Positions 17,152 to 25,678 of a DNA stretch of 38,430 nucleotides are shown one piece after another. Every line of letters begins with the position of its first letter. The stretch's first letter is position 1. The translations under genes were made by a program, and so were the position numbers. The notes beneath the pieces are model-generated. The model was given only the letters and a program-made list of their open reading frames with translations. It was not told the origin of the DNA and did no database searches. This stretch comes from Ruminococcus sp. UBA4350 (GTDB lineage Bacteria > Bacillota > Clostridia > Oscillospirales > Ruminococcaceae), in contig DGSY01000108.1 of the NCBI GenBank assembly GCA_002394125.1, positions 1 through 38,430 of the forward strand, read 5' to 3'.

Positions 17152-17925
17152 TCAGATGCCGAAAAAGCGCTTTGTATTTTCGAGCGCCTGCGAAGAAAGC
17201 GCAGATTCGCTGATCTGCATATGCTTTGCAAGCTCCGCCGCGACATACCGGATATTCTGCGGGACATTGACATTCCCCAGCCCCCTGACATTGCGCGGGG
17301 TCAGATAGGGCGCGTCCGTTTCGAGCATGACGCGCTCCGGCGGCAGCAGCCTGACCGCATCCCGCAGTGCATCGCTGCGCCGGTCATCGCAGATCCAGCC
17401 GGTAATGCCGATACAGCAGCCGAGATCAAGATAGGCTTGCAGCGTCTCTGCATCACCGGTGAAGCAGTGAACGACCGAACGCCGGCACTGTGCCGGATGC
17501 TCCCGCATCACAGCGGCAAAATCCTCTGCGGCGGCGCGCTCATGCAGAAAGAGCGGCTTTCCCAGCTCCTCCGCGATCTGCACCTGCTGCTCAAAGCAGC
17601 GGAGCTGATTCTCCTTTGCCGAGAACATTCTGTCGTAATCCAGCCCGCACTCCCCTACCGCGACGATCTTCGGATTGCCGGTCACGATCTCACGGATGCG
17701 CGTAAAGTCTGCGGGTTTTGCGCTGTCGGCATTGTGCGGATGAATGCCGCAGGTGCCGAAGCAGTCATGCGTTTTCACATAAGCGCTGACGCTTTCGTTT
17801 TCCTTCATATCCGAGCCGGTCAGGATGCAGGAAACGCCCGCTGCCGCCGCATCCGCAATGATGCGGTCGGGATCGCGGAACTGCCTGCAAAACAGATTCA
17901 GCCCGATGTCGATGTATTGGATCAT
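17152..17925 (-). CDS. tatD: TatD family metal-dependent DNase
   Basis: TatD enzymes are TIM-barrel, metal-dependent 3'-5' exonucleases involved in DNA repair or turnover. The 257-aa protein starts YIDIGLNLFCRQF, like E. coli TatD, where the usual DxHxH metal motif is replaced by DIGxNL. Downstream metal motifs are kept: CGIHPHN, AVGECGLDYDR (catalytic Glu), LFLHERAA, VVHCFTGDAE and MLETDAPYLTPR. It therefore fits the true TatD subgroup rather than the YcfH/YabD group. The start overlaps the stop of the Mrr-like gene as ATGA. It is the last gene of a hemZ-mrr-tatD run. Confidence 0.93.
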   Translation of the reverse strand: MIQYIDIGLNLFCRQFRDPDRIIADAAAAGVSCILTGSDMKENESVSAYVKTHDCFGTCGIHPHNADSAKPADFTRIREIVTGNPKIVAVGECGLDYDRMFSAKENQLRCFEQQVQIAEELGKPLFLHERAAAEDFAAVMREHPAQCRRSVVHCFTGDAETLQAYLDLGCCIGITGWICDDRRSDALRDAVRLLPPERVMLETDAPYLTPRNVRGLGNVNVPQNIRYVAAELAKHMQISESALSSQALENTKRFFGI

Positions 17926-19583
17926 GTTTTTTGTAATTCCTTTGCCTCTTTAATATCTATCTTGGCACGATAGCCATGCTTTTCTAATAAATATAACAAA
18001 TTGGTGCCATTCAGCAGTGTCAAAGGTTTGTCTTTTGCAAACTCATATGCGTCATTTCCATAATGCGAGGTTGTCACAAGAATTCCCTTGGATGCACCCT
18101 CACTTACAACAGTTCCGTACAGATCACGAACAGCAGAAACGCCGACAACATTTGTATATCGCTTGGCCTGAATCACTATTTTTCCGCCGCGGATCGGATC
18201 CGGATCAAATGCAACCGCATCCACACCGCCGTCGCGGCTCGCTTGTGTGATCTTGACTTCGCCACCGTTTGCACCGAATTCTTTCTCAAACAACTCACGA
18301 ACCAGATGTTCAAACTCCTGCCAGTCCATTGCAGCAAGATTTGTCCCCTCGTCCAGCGTATCGGCAACCTCATGAGCCTCAATAAATCGCTTATCCTCTT
18401 TTGAGATTGTTACCAAAGGAGCCACCGGTGCTATATTTGCAAGCGAAGCGGCCGAAACGCCTTTAGCACTCTTAAACCATGCCTTTGGATCAATCGCAGA
18501 TAAATTCAGTTTCATAAACTCTTCTCTGCTTTCTGTCAAAGACAGTATACACGGAGTAATCGTTTGGCCGGTTGTTTTATCAACAGTTTTCACTCTTCCA
18601 TTTAACGCAATGGATTCAATACTTGTTCCGATCAAGCAATCATTGAAACAACAGTTCAAAACTTGAAGAACAATTTGATAATTTACACTTTCATACTTTT
18701 TCTTTATGTAGGATTCAGGATGGTTCGTATTCTTAAATTCTTTTCTTGTTTTTATGTATGAAACACTTTTCAACGCCGGTATATTTTCTATCACCGGAAA
18801 CTGCATATCAAGCACCAACATCTTGCAGTCCGCTTGATACTCTGCCAAAACCTTTCGTTCAAATTCAAACGGATACTGTAATCCATTTAGAATCATCGAA
18901 AAATACTGTTCAACCGCCTCTTTTCGCAATTCAACAACATCGTGCCTGAATTTGTCTATTTCCTGATTAGTAGAATCCCGCTCCTCTTCAAACAGTTTCT
19001 TTTCCTGCTGCCACAATGCCATTCTTTCTTCGTATGATTTTTTCTTTTGCTGATTTTTATCGTCAATAGTGCGTGCTTCAGTCATCCAAGCATCATGGGC
19101 AGACTCATATGCACTTTGATTCTGCTCATCAAATGCTTTCATCTTATTCTTAGAAAGCTTGGTAAACAGCGAAGGCGCAGGATTAAACCTTGGATCTGTT
19201 CGCAACGGCTCTCGTGGGTATTCATCATATTTCGGTGCTAAAGGCGGCTGAATCTTATAATCGGAATGGTCTTTCATGCTATCAAAATCAAACGCCTCGA
19301 CGGATAATGAACGAAGCAAAATAGAATCCAGGTCACGCTGAATCTGCTCTGCCTTTTGTGTCATTTCCCCTGCATAAGCTATGTCAGCCTGCTCTCGATT
19401 TGCTTTTGCAGCTCGGAACTGTTTTTTACGCTCCGCTTCACATTTTCTAGCCCATTCTGCTTCCCATTGCTGTTGCAGCGCGATTGCTTTATTCGCCGCT
19501 TCATCAGGAGTTTCCCCTTTAACCACCCTGTACTTATGCAATCCTGCATGATAAACTGTTTCCTGAAAAAAGTATCGTGCCAT
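17922..19583 (-). CDS. Mrr-like restriction endonuclease with long coiled-coil N-terminal region
   Basis: This 553-aa protein carries an Mrr-type PD-(D/E)xK nuclease domain at about residues 405-545. The start is MDWQEFEHLVRELFEKEFG, with active-site blocks QASRDGGVDAVAFDP and KIVIQAKRYT (the Q-x-K form), then GILVTTSHYGNDAYEFA. Mrr relatives cut modified or foreign DNA. Residues about 30-240 are highly charged, Gln/Glu/Lys-rich and probably helical, with no family that I recognise. Residues 240-400 may form a separate domain. Base composition is clearly more AT-rich than the genes on both sides, which suggests later acquisition. It nonetheless sits 29 bp after hemZ and overlaps tatD by 4 bp. 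No methyltransferase accompanies it, so a lone type IV-like defence nuclease or a repair nuclease is possible. Confidence 0.87.
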   Translation of the reverse strand: MARYFFQETVYHAGLHKYRVVKGETPDEAANKAIALQQQWEAEWARKCEAERKKQFRAAKANREQADIAYAGEMTQKAEQIQRDLDSILLRSLSVEAFDFDSMKDHSDYKIQPPLAPKYDEYPREPLRTDPRFNPAPSLFTKLSKNKMKAFDEQNQSAYESAHDAWMTEARTIDDKNQQKKKSYEERMALWQQEKKLFEEERDSTNQEIDKFRHDVVELRKEAVEQYFSMILNGLQYPFEFERKVLAEYQADCKMLVLDMQFPVIENIPALKSVSYIKTRKEFKNTNHPESYIKKKYESVNYQIVLQVLNCCFNDCLIGTSIESIALNGRVKTVDKTTGQTITPCILSLTESREEFMKLNLSAIDPKAWFKSAKGVSAASLANIAPVAPLVTISKEDKRFIEAHEVADTLDEGTNLAAMDWQEFEHLVRELFEKEFGANGGEVKITQASRDGGVDAVAFDPDPIRGGKIVIQAKRYTNVVGVSAVRDLYGTVVSEGASKGILVTTSHYGNDAYEFAKDKPLTLLNGTNLLYLLEKHGYRAKIDIKEAKELQKT

Positions 19584-19612
19584 GATATCCCTCTTTTCTT
19601 AATCTGCCTTAT

Positions 19613-21061
19613 TCACCCCAGCAGCGCTCTCAGCTGCTTCTCCTTCTCCTGCATCAGCTCATCGAACCGCGCAAGATAGTCATAAGGATACTTGCACTCG
19701 GTCAGGCGCTCAATGCCGCGTCTGCCGCCGAGCACCTTCGTCGATGCCCCCGCGCCGATGCCGAGAATCGTCTGCGAATCGTCCATCATCATGACATTAT
19801 AGGCGCTCTCGAATCCCGGCTTTGCGTAGCCGACGTTTTCGAGATTGGCCGCCATGTTCTTCTGCCGGTAGAGATAATACGGCCGGTATCCCGCCGCCGT
19901 CAGCGTTTTCTGCGCATAATCGACCATTTCCGCGACGGCCTCCGCATCCGGCATCGAAAGGCTCTGATAGAAGTCCGCCGCCTTTTTCAGCGACAGGCAA
20001 TGCACCGTGATGCTCTCCGGACCGAGCATGACTGCGCGGTCAATGCTCTCCCGGAAGCCCCGTACCGTATCGGCGGGCAGCCCCGCAATAAAATCCATAT
20101 TGATATTGTCAAAGCCCAGCTCCCGCGCCAGATGAAATTTGTCAACGGCATCCTGCGCGGTATGCGGCCGCCCCGCCGCTTTCAGCACATCATCCTGAAA
20201 GCTCTGCGGATTGACCGAGATGCGCGTCACGCCGAACTGCCGGAAAAAGCCGATGCTCTCCCGCGTGATCGTGTCCGGTCTGCCCGCTTCAATCGTGTAT
20301 TCGCGGAGCGGCTGACCGCAGACAAAATTCGCGTGCAGCCAGTCGAGCGGCTGATACAGGTCGATCGCAGTCGGGGTGCCGCCGCCGATATAGATACTGT
20401 CAACGGTCAGGCCGTATTCCTCAACGATTCTGCCGACAAGACCGATCTCCTTTGCGAGACAGACATAATAATCATCGACGAGCCTGCCCATCTGCGAAAC
20501 GGAATTGCTGACGAATGAGCAGTATTTGCAGCGCGTCGGGCAGAACGGGATCGAGACATAGATCGCAACGCTGTCCTTCGGTGCGGCATTGAGGATCGGC
20601 TGCTGCACCGCGAGAATATCCGCGGCAAGCTGCGTTTTTTCCCCGGTGACGTGCCAGATATTCCGGAAATCGTCCTTTGCCTGTTCGATGCTGCCGGTGC
20701 GCTCCGCGAATTTCCGCAGGAGATTGACAGGACGGATGCCCGTCAGCATTCCCCATGCAGGACGGATGCCCGTCAGCCCGCAGAACAGCGGATAGCTTAG
20801 GGCAGAGATCTCGCGGTCGAGGATGTTGTTCGGGATATCTGCGGGGAGAATTTTCCCGCTGCTGCGCGATTCTCCGCCGAGACAGATACAGCAGGAAAGC
20901 TGCTGTCCGTCATCCGCAGGACGCAGCACAGCAGAAAAATATTCGCCCTCTGCGGGCGGCTCCGGTTCCGTTGAAAATGTGAATTTTTCCGCCGGACGGA
21001 ACAGCTTCAGAAGCGCTTCCATTTCGTATGTGCGGCCGTGGCCGAATGTATGAATCACCAT
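19613..21061 (-). CDS. hemZ: HemZ, radical-SAM coproporphyrinogen III dehydrogenase-like
   Basis: HemZ is a HemN-like radical SAM protein assigned to anaerobic oxidation of coproporphyrinogen III; many HemN relatives have other roles, so the substrate is not certain. The iron-sulfur motif is IPFCPTRCKYCSF (CxxxCxxC, about residue 172). SIYIGGGTPTAID and the HemN-type RISVNPQSFQDDVLKAAGR follow, and later FDNINMDFIAGLPADT. The N-terminal 150 residues and the LTGIRPAWGMLTGIRPVN segment are HemZ-specific. The start is set at 21061, because GGGAGGA lies 9 bp upstream; an upstream Met 8 codons earlier would sit within that site. The length of 482 aa is typical. Confidence 0.92.
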   Translation of the reverse strand: MVIHTFGHGRTYEMEALLKLFRPAEKFTFSTEPEPPAEGEYFSAVLRPADDGQQLSCCICLGGESRSSGKILPADIPNNILDREISALSYPLFCGLTGIRPAWGMLTGIRPVNLLRKFAERTGSIEQAKDDFRNIWHVTGEKTQLAADILAVQQPILNAAPKDSVAIYVSIPFCPTRCKYCSFVSNSVSQMGRLVDDYYVCLAKEIGLVGRIVEEYGLTVDSIYIGGGTPTAIDLYQPLDWLHANFVCGQPLREYTIEAGRPDTITRESIGFFRQFGVTRISVNPQSFQDDVLKAAGRPHTAQDAVDKFHLARELGFDNINMDFIAGLPADTVRGFRESIDRAVMLGPESITVHCLSLKKAADFYQSLSMPDAEAVAEMVDYAQKTLTAAGYRPYYLYRQKNMAANLENVGYAKPGFESAYNVMMMDDSQTILGIGAGASTKVLGGRRGIERLTECKYPYDYLARFDELMQEKEKQLRALLG

Positions 21062-21083
21062 AAAATTCCGTCCTCCCTTTTTC

Positions 21084-21325
21084 ATACAAACCGGGATTTA
21101 GCAGTGTCTCCGACGGATTTATATTGGGGCTCTCGCCCGCTTCGCTATGAGTTTGCTCTACAAACTCACCTCGACCAAAAACTTTGGACGGCGCTCCGGA
21201 TAATGAACCAAGTCACTGCTCAAAAGCCGCGAACAGCGGCGTGTGTTTGTGAAATTCAGCCTGTGAGCGCGACCGTGCCTTTAGCATAACGGCTGTCGGC
21301 CCTGCCGACAAATCCCGGTTTGTAT
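21084..21325 (-). repeat. MITE-like element R2 with perfect 16-bp terminal inverted repeats
   Basis: ATACAAACCGGGATTT at 21084-21099 is repeated as its exact reverse complement at 21310-21325, enclosing 210 bp. The right part (21207-21309, read on the minus strand) is the same repeat as R1 at 8190, with about 88% identity and no gaps. The left part holds a hairpin GAGTTTG-CTCTA-CAAACTC. The element fills nearly all of the 267-bp gap between the MBL gene stop (21329) and the hemZ start (21061). No coding region or promoter is evident inside. The palindrome end faces the MBL gene stop. Confidence 0.82.
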
Positions 21326-21328
21326 TGC

Positions 21329-21973
21329 TCACAGCTTCTGCGGGATCAGATAATGCCCGAATTTCCGTTCAAATTCCAGCGTGGTATTTTCATAGTGTCC
21401 GGTATAGACCGTGCAGTCGCCCTCCAGCGCGCCGAGCCGCGCAAGCGAACGCCGCATATCATGAATATTGCCGCCCTCAAAATCCACGCGCCCGACGCCC
21501 TGCCGGAACAGCGTATCGCCCGAAAAGAGAATATCGCCGTGCCGGAAGCAGGAGCTTCCCGGCGAGTGCCCCGGCGTATGGATCACGAGAAATTCCAGCT
21601 CCTCCGAGAATTTCAGCTTTTCGTTATCCTCAAAGGTGCGGATCAGATCCTCCTGCGGCATCCGGTACTGCGCACCGTAGCCCAGATGCACCGCCAGCGA
21701 ATACTCCGCCGAGGTGACCATTGCGCGGTCAAGCGAATGCACATAGAGCGGGATCGGATATTCTTTCATGATATCCGCTGCCGCGCCGAAATGATCGAAA
21801 TGCGCGTGTGTCAGCAGCATTGCGAGCGGCTTCACGCCCTGCGCCGCGATCTCGTCCAGAATGAGAGGCCCGTCTGCGCCCGGATCAATGATGACCGCAT
21901 TCATTTTGTCATCGGTAACGATGTAGCAGTTCGCTTCGAGATCGCCGACCGGCAGCTTTGTGATCTTCAGCAT
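21329..21973 (-). CDS. MBL-fold metallo-hydrolase (glyoxalase II-like)
   Basis: This 214-aa, single-domain metallo-beta-lactamase-fold enzyme has the metal motif THAHFDH at residues 55-61. Further metal ligands lie in IHTPGHSPGSS and in ILFSGDTLFRQGVGR, with a late His in VYTGHYENT. Small cytosolic members of this group in Firmicutes are annotated as hydroxyacylglutathione hydrolase-like. The true substrate, perhaps another thioester such as a bacillithiol or methylglyoxal adduct, is unknown. The gene is 15 bp downstream of the P-loop gene and likely co-transcribed. Repeat R2 begins 3 bp after its stop. Confidence 0.92.
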   Translation of the reverse strand: MLKITKLPVGDLEANCYIVTDDKMNAVIIDPGADGPLILDEIAAQGVKPLAMLLTHAHFDHFGAAADIMKEYPIPLYVHSLDRAMVTSAEYSLAVHLGYGAQYRMPQEDLIRTFEDNEKLKFSEELEFLVIHTPGHSPGSSCFRHGDILFSGDTLFRQGVGRVDFEGGNIHDMRRSLARLGALEGDCTVYTGHYENTTLEFERKFGHYLIPQKL

Positions 21974-21988
21974 CGTGATTTCCTCCCG

Positions 21989-22786
21989 TTACTTGCAGAC
22001 CGCCTGCTGCATCTGCGCATAGGCGGCACCGTAAACCTTCTGTATATCGGTCAGCACCAGATGCGGCAGGCCGAGCGTTTCCAGTATCGCAAGCTCTCTC
22101 CGCTGCCGTTCCTCCAGTGCCGCAATGTACCCCTCAAAGCCGGACAGCCCGTTTGCGCGCCCGTATCCGCCGCCGCAGTGATACGCGATCACCGCATCGA
22201 GCCAGCCGCCGCGCTCCGGCGCTGTCCTGCGGATATTTTCGGCCGCCTGCGTCGTTTTCAGATAGACGACAAACGGATTCAGCGGGCGGATGATCTCCGC
22301 GATCTCCCCGATATAGGCCGCCGATTCCGCCTCGGTCATATTGAAGCGCATCATTGTTTCGCACATCGGATTTTGCAGCAGCACACAGTTGAATACATAG
22401 TCCTCATCTGCATTTTCCGCGAAATCGCGCCATTTTTGCAGCATGACCGGCTTCTCCGTCTCCCACGGCAGGGCGTCGTAGATCTTCCGCTTCATCAGGA
22501 AGTCGGATTTCTCCGGCTCCAGCCAGTCCGCCAGCGGGACTGCAACGCCGCCCGCTGTCGGCTCAGATTCCGCCGAGAGCAGCCGGACACCGTCATCCTC
22601 GCCGATCATTTCAGTCAGTGTCCGGAATTCCTCATGCGTGAGAAACGCATGGTTTTCATAATCAGCGGGATGCGCCCCTGTTCCCTCATCAACAAAGGTC
22701 ATCCCGCACTGCTCCGCAAGAAAGCGGGCTGCTGTGCTTTTGCCGGAGCAGGGCAGCCCCTCCACAATGATCAGCCTGTGTTTCAT
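21989..22786 (-). CDS. P-loop nucleotide kinase-like protein, function unknown
   Basis: The 265-aa protein starts with an unambiguous Walker A, IIVEGLPCSGKSTAARFLAE, at about residues 6-25. The pattern and the early acidic stretch FVDEGTGAHPADYENHAFLT match a hypothetical P-loop kinase group in Firmicutes. I see no base-, sugar- or drug-specific motif. The length and the soluble helical character fit a small-molecule kinase or a nucleoside-kinase-fold protein. Just upstream is a fragment that also starts with a Walker A loop (22823-22933), which may be a relic of a paralogue. The protein is probably co-transcribed with the MBL gene. Confidence 0.75.
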   Translation of the reverse strand: MKHRLIIVEGLPCSGKSTAARFLAEQCGMTFVDEGTGAHPADYENHAFLTHEEFRTLTEMIGEDDGVRLLSAESEPTAGGVAVPLADWLEPEKSDFLMKRKIYDALPWETEKPVMLQKWRDFAENADEDYVFNCVLLQNPMCETMMRFNMTEAESAAYIGEIAEIIRPLNPFVVYLKTTQAAENIRRTAPERGGWLDAVIAYHCGGGYGRANGLSGFEGYIAALEERQRRELAILETLGLPHLVLTDIQKVYGAAYAQMQQAVCK

Positions 22787-22822
22787 TTGGTTTCTCCTTT
22801 TCAGTATCCCGTTTCCGTCATT

Positions 22823-22933
22823 TTACAGGAAACACATCCGACCGGCTTCTATATATTTCGGATGCTCTCTGACGGAAGCCTCCATCATTTCGCGCGTTTT
22901 GCCGCAGCCGGGGATTCCGGCCGAAAAGCTCAT
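22823..22933 (-). pseudogene. 36-aa P-loop protein fragment
   Basis: A short frame starting with ATG at 22933 overlaps the GNAT fragment's stop as ATGA and ends with TAA at 22825-22823. It encodes MSFSAGIPGCGKTREMMEA and continues to a terminal MCFL. GIPGCGKT is a textbook Walker A loop preceded by a hydrophobic strand, so this is the front end of a P-loop ATPase or kinase cut after 36 codons. It is too short to fold as an NTPase. It could alternatively be a functional small protein. The remaining bases to 22787 hold the upstream region of the kinase-like gene. Confidence 0.45.
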
Positions 22934-23248
22934 ATTCTGCGCCGGAGAATCATATTGCACCGGCTCCACTGCTCATCCCCGAAGCGGAACGCCGCCGGTG
23001 TCACATCGCGTTCTGTAAATCCGGCCTTCTCATAGCATCTGCGCGCCGCGGCATTTTCCGCAAATACATTCAGATGCACCGCCTCCGCATCGGTCGTGTC
23101 AAAGACCTGCCGGACGGCAAGGCGCAGCATTTCTCCGCCGATGCCCTGCCCGCGCAGCCGATGATCAACAATCACGAATTTCAGCATTCCCTCACGCATT
23201 CCGGCATGATAGGAAATGCAGCAGAAGCCGCCGGCAGTGCCGGAGCCA
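22930..23248 (-). pseudogene. GNAT acetyltransferase, 5'-truncated
   Basis: The readable part covers the last half of a GNAT fold: strand 4 and the acetyl-CoA loop in MLKFVIVDHRLRGQGIGGEM (motif R-G-Q-G-I-G), then VHLNVFAENAAARRCYEKAG and FTERDV. A complete GNAT is about 140-170 aa. Here only 89 codons follow the first in-frame ATG (23199), and about 16 more family-like codons (TAGGFCCISYHAG) lie upstream without a start. Upstream of 23249 the frame enters repeat R3, so the N-terminal half is gone. Insertion or deletion at the repeat is the likely cause. It may still be translated from 23199, but is unlikely to be active. Confidence 0.65.
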
Positions 23249-23395
23249 TGATCTAAAGTTCTCCAGACACGAATATAAGCAAAATGAGATTTCCCCAGAC
23301 CGTAAATCAGGCACGAACAGTGCCGTAACAGCGACGGAACTGGTATGCTCCGCGAAACACTGCCGTAGGATAACGGCTGTCGGCACTGCCGACCG
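23249..23395 (-). repeat. Dispersed 3'-UTR repeat, copy R3 (subtype 2)
   Basis: On the minus strand it begins CGGTCGGCAGTGCCGACAG, 30 bp after the rel stop, and ends TAGATCA. It aligns to R4 (35857-36003) over 147 bp with no gaps and about 115 matches (78%). The heptamer GCTCCGG occurs at both ends (23394-23400 and 23240-23246), which could be a target duplication or chance. It fills the gap between rel and the truncated GNAT gene. Frames open through it give short peptides whose differences from R4 are not biased to third positions, so it is probably non-coding. Confidence 0.78.
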
Positions 23396-23424
23396 GAGCT
23401 TCATGCATTTCCCTCCGCATCAAA

Positions 23425-25629
23425 TCAATAGGCCGCTCTGTCCGCAGAGATCACATCATGCACATTGCGCAGACGACTCAGCAGCGTATCGAGCTGCTCC
23501 TGTGAGGTGACCATGACAGTCGCCTGAATGATCGCATTTCCGTTCTTTTTCATATGCAGATTGAAGTTGGAGACCGGCAGATGTGCCTCACCGATCACCT
23601 GCGAGACATTGTGCAGCAGGCTCATGCCGTTGATGCAGAGCAGCTCGATGCTCGCCTTCATTTCGGAGGATGCCGCATCCGATGCCCATTCCGCATTCAC
23701 CCAGCGGGAAAGCTCGGCGGGATCGTTCCGGTGCAGCGAATCCTGATATTTCCGGCACTGCTTCTTGTGGATCGTAATGCCGTGTCCCATCGTCGAGAAG
23801 CCGATGATCGGCTCACCCGGCAGCGGCGAGCAGCAGCGCGCCAGCTTGACCTCCACATTGTCGATGCCGTCCACGATGACGCCGGTGCTGTTCTTGCGCG
23901 GCTTCTTGACATTCGGCTCCTCCGGCATCACCGTATCCTGCGGCGCAAAGCGCTTCAGCCAGCATTCGCGGAGCCGCGGGATGACCTTCGGCAGCGTCAG
24001 GCCGCCGTAGCCGATCGCCGCATAGAAATCGTCCAGTGTTTCGCAGTTCGGTGCGCGCAGATCCTCCTTGACGATCAGCTCAAGCTGCTCCGGCGTTGCG
24101 GCAATGCGCAGCCGCTTACATTCATGCTCGATGCTCGCCTTGCCCGCGGCGATATTCTCCGGTCTGCGCTCGCGCTTGAACCATGAGCGGATCTTTGCGC
24201 GGGCTTCATTCGTGCGGACGATCTCCAGCCAGTTGCGGTTCGGCCCCTTGTTCTCGTCCTTGCTGGTCAGCACCTCGCAGACCTCGCCGGTATTGAGACG
24301 GTAGGAGAGCTGAACGATCCTGCCGTCCACCTTTGCACCGATCATTCTGTGGCCGATCTGCGTATGGATATGGTATGCAAAGTCGATGACCGTCGAACCG
24401 ATCGGCAGGCTGATCGACTCGCCCTTCGGCGTCATGACGACAATATCCTCCGGCGCGATATCGTTCTTGATCGTCGCGACAAGCTCCTCCGGATCGTCGC
24501 TGGATTTCTGCGTTTCGAGCATCTGCCGCACCCACGCGATACGGGAATCCAGCACGGTGCTGCCCTCGATCTTCTCCTTGTATTTCCAGTGCGCGGCAAC
24601 GCCGTATTCGGCATTCGCGTGCATTTCCCATGTCCGGATCTGCACCTCGAACGGGATGCCCTCCTTGCCCAGCACCGATGTATGCAGCGACTGATAGCCG
24701 TTCGGCTTTGGGTTGGCGATATAGTCCTTGAACCGGTTCGGGATCGGCCGGAACATATCGTGGATCAGACCCAGCACGCTGTAGCATTCGTTCACGGTCG
24801 TGACGATCACGCGCACCGCATATTTATCATAGATCTCGTCAATGGATTTGTGCTGTGTATAGACCTTCTTGTAGATGCCGTAGAAGCTCTTGACTCTGCC
24901 GTCGATCTGCGGCGGCGTGACGAAATCCATCGTCCGGACGCGCTCCGCGATGCGCGCCTTGATGCTCTCAATGAACGCCTCGCGCTCCTCTTTTTTGTTG
25001 TTGAGCAGACTCTCGATCTCCTCATAGGCATAGTGATCGAGATAATAAAAGGAAAGATCCTCCAGCTCCTCCTGCACGGAGGTGATGCCAAGCCGGTGCG
25101 CGATCGGCGCGTAGACATTCATCGTCTCAAAGGCGGTCGCTTGCTGCTTGTGGACAGGCCGGTACTGGAGTGTGCGCATATTATGCAGACGGTCCGCGAG
25201 CTTGATGATCATGACGCGGATATCCTGCGACATCGCCAGCAGGATCTTCATGACATTCTCCGCCTGCTGCTGCTCCCTTGTAAAGGCCGGCACCTTTGCC
25301 AGCTTTGTGACGCCGTCCACGAGCATGGCGACATCGTGGCCGAAGCGCTTCTGCACATCCTCCTGCGTCGCGGCGGTATCCTCGACAACATCGTGCAGCA
25401 GCGCCGCACAGAGCGTGTCGGTATCCATGCCGAGCTCAAGCAGGATATAGGCGACCGTCACCGGATGGACAATATATTTTTCACCGGAGGAACGCACCTG
25501 TCCCTCGTGACACTGCGCAGCATATTCATATGCCGCGATCAGCTTGCTGATATCATACTGCCGGTCATCCTTCAGGATCTTGGCAATGATCATGTCAATC
25601 GTATAGGTCTCATTGTGAAAATCGGGCAT
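23425..25629 (-). CDS. relA: Bifunctional (p)ppGpp synthetase/hydrolase Rel
   Basis: It makes and degrades the alarmone (p)ppGpp in the stringent response and works on ribosomes in the cytosol. The 734-aa long-form protein has an intact HD hydrolase (HPVTVAYILLELGMDTDT, then LLHDVVEDT at about 79). The synthetase domain (about 240-355) has GRVKSFYGIYKKVY, DKYAVRVIV and YIANPKPNGYQSLHTSVLG. A TGS domain (about 395-455), a cysteine-containing region (VKLARCCSPLPGEPIIGF) and a C-terminal ACT domain (about 660-734) follow. Both catalytic centres look complete. It follows recJ and a SHOCT protein in one run, an arrangement seen in other Firmicutes (recJ near rel). Confidence 0.97.
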   Translation of the reverse strand: MPDFHNETYTIDMIIAKILKDDRQYDISKLIAAYEYAAQCHEGQVRSSGEKYIVHPVTVAYILLELGMDTDTLCAALLHDVVEDTAATQEDVQKRFGHDVAMLVDGVTKLAKVPAFTREQQQAENVMKILLAMSQDIRVMIIKLADRLHNMRTLQYRPVHKQQATAFETMNVYAPIAHRLGITSVQEELEDLSFYYLDHYAYEEIESLLNNKKEEREAFIESIKARIAERVRTMDFVTPPQIDGRVKSFYGIYKKVYTQHKSIDEIYDKYAVRVIVTTVNECYSVLGLIHDMFRPIPNRFKDYIANPKPNGYQSLHTSVLGKEGIPFEVQIRTWEMHANAEYGVAAHWKYKEKIEGSTVLDSRIAWVRQMLETQKSSDDPEELVATIKNDIAPEDIVVMTPKGESISLPIGSTVIDFAYHIHTQIGHRMIGAKVDGRIVQLSYRLNTGEVCEVLTSKDENKGPNRNWLEIVRTNEARAKIRSWFKRERRPENIAAGKASIEHECKRLRIAATPEQLELIVKEDLRAPNCETLDDFYAAIGYGGLTLPKVIPRLRECWLKRFAPQDTVMPEEPNVKKPRKNSTGVIVDGIDNVEVKLARCCSPLPGEPIIGFSTMGHGITIHKKQCRKYQDSLHRNDPAELSRWVNAEWASDAASSEMKASIELLCINGMSLLHNVSQVIGEAHLPVSNFNLHMKKNGNAIIQATVMVTSQEQLDTLLSRLRNVHDVISADRAAY

Positions 25630-25678
25630 AGAACCTTCTCCTTTCAGTTTCTGTCGGAAATGCTGTTTATTTATGGAA

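Noticed and set aside
20728..20777. Two identical 20-bp copies, 30 bp apart, inside hemZ
   Set aside because: They encode the LTGIRP..LTGIRP pattern that HemZ proteins normally have. This is probably ordinary family sequence rather than a new duplication.
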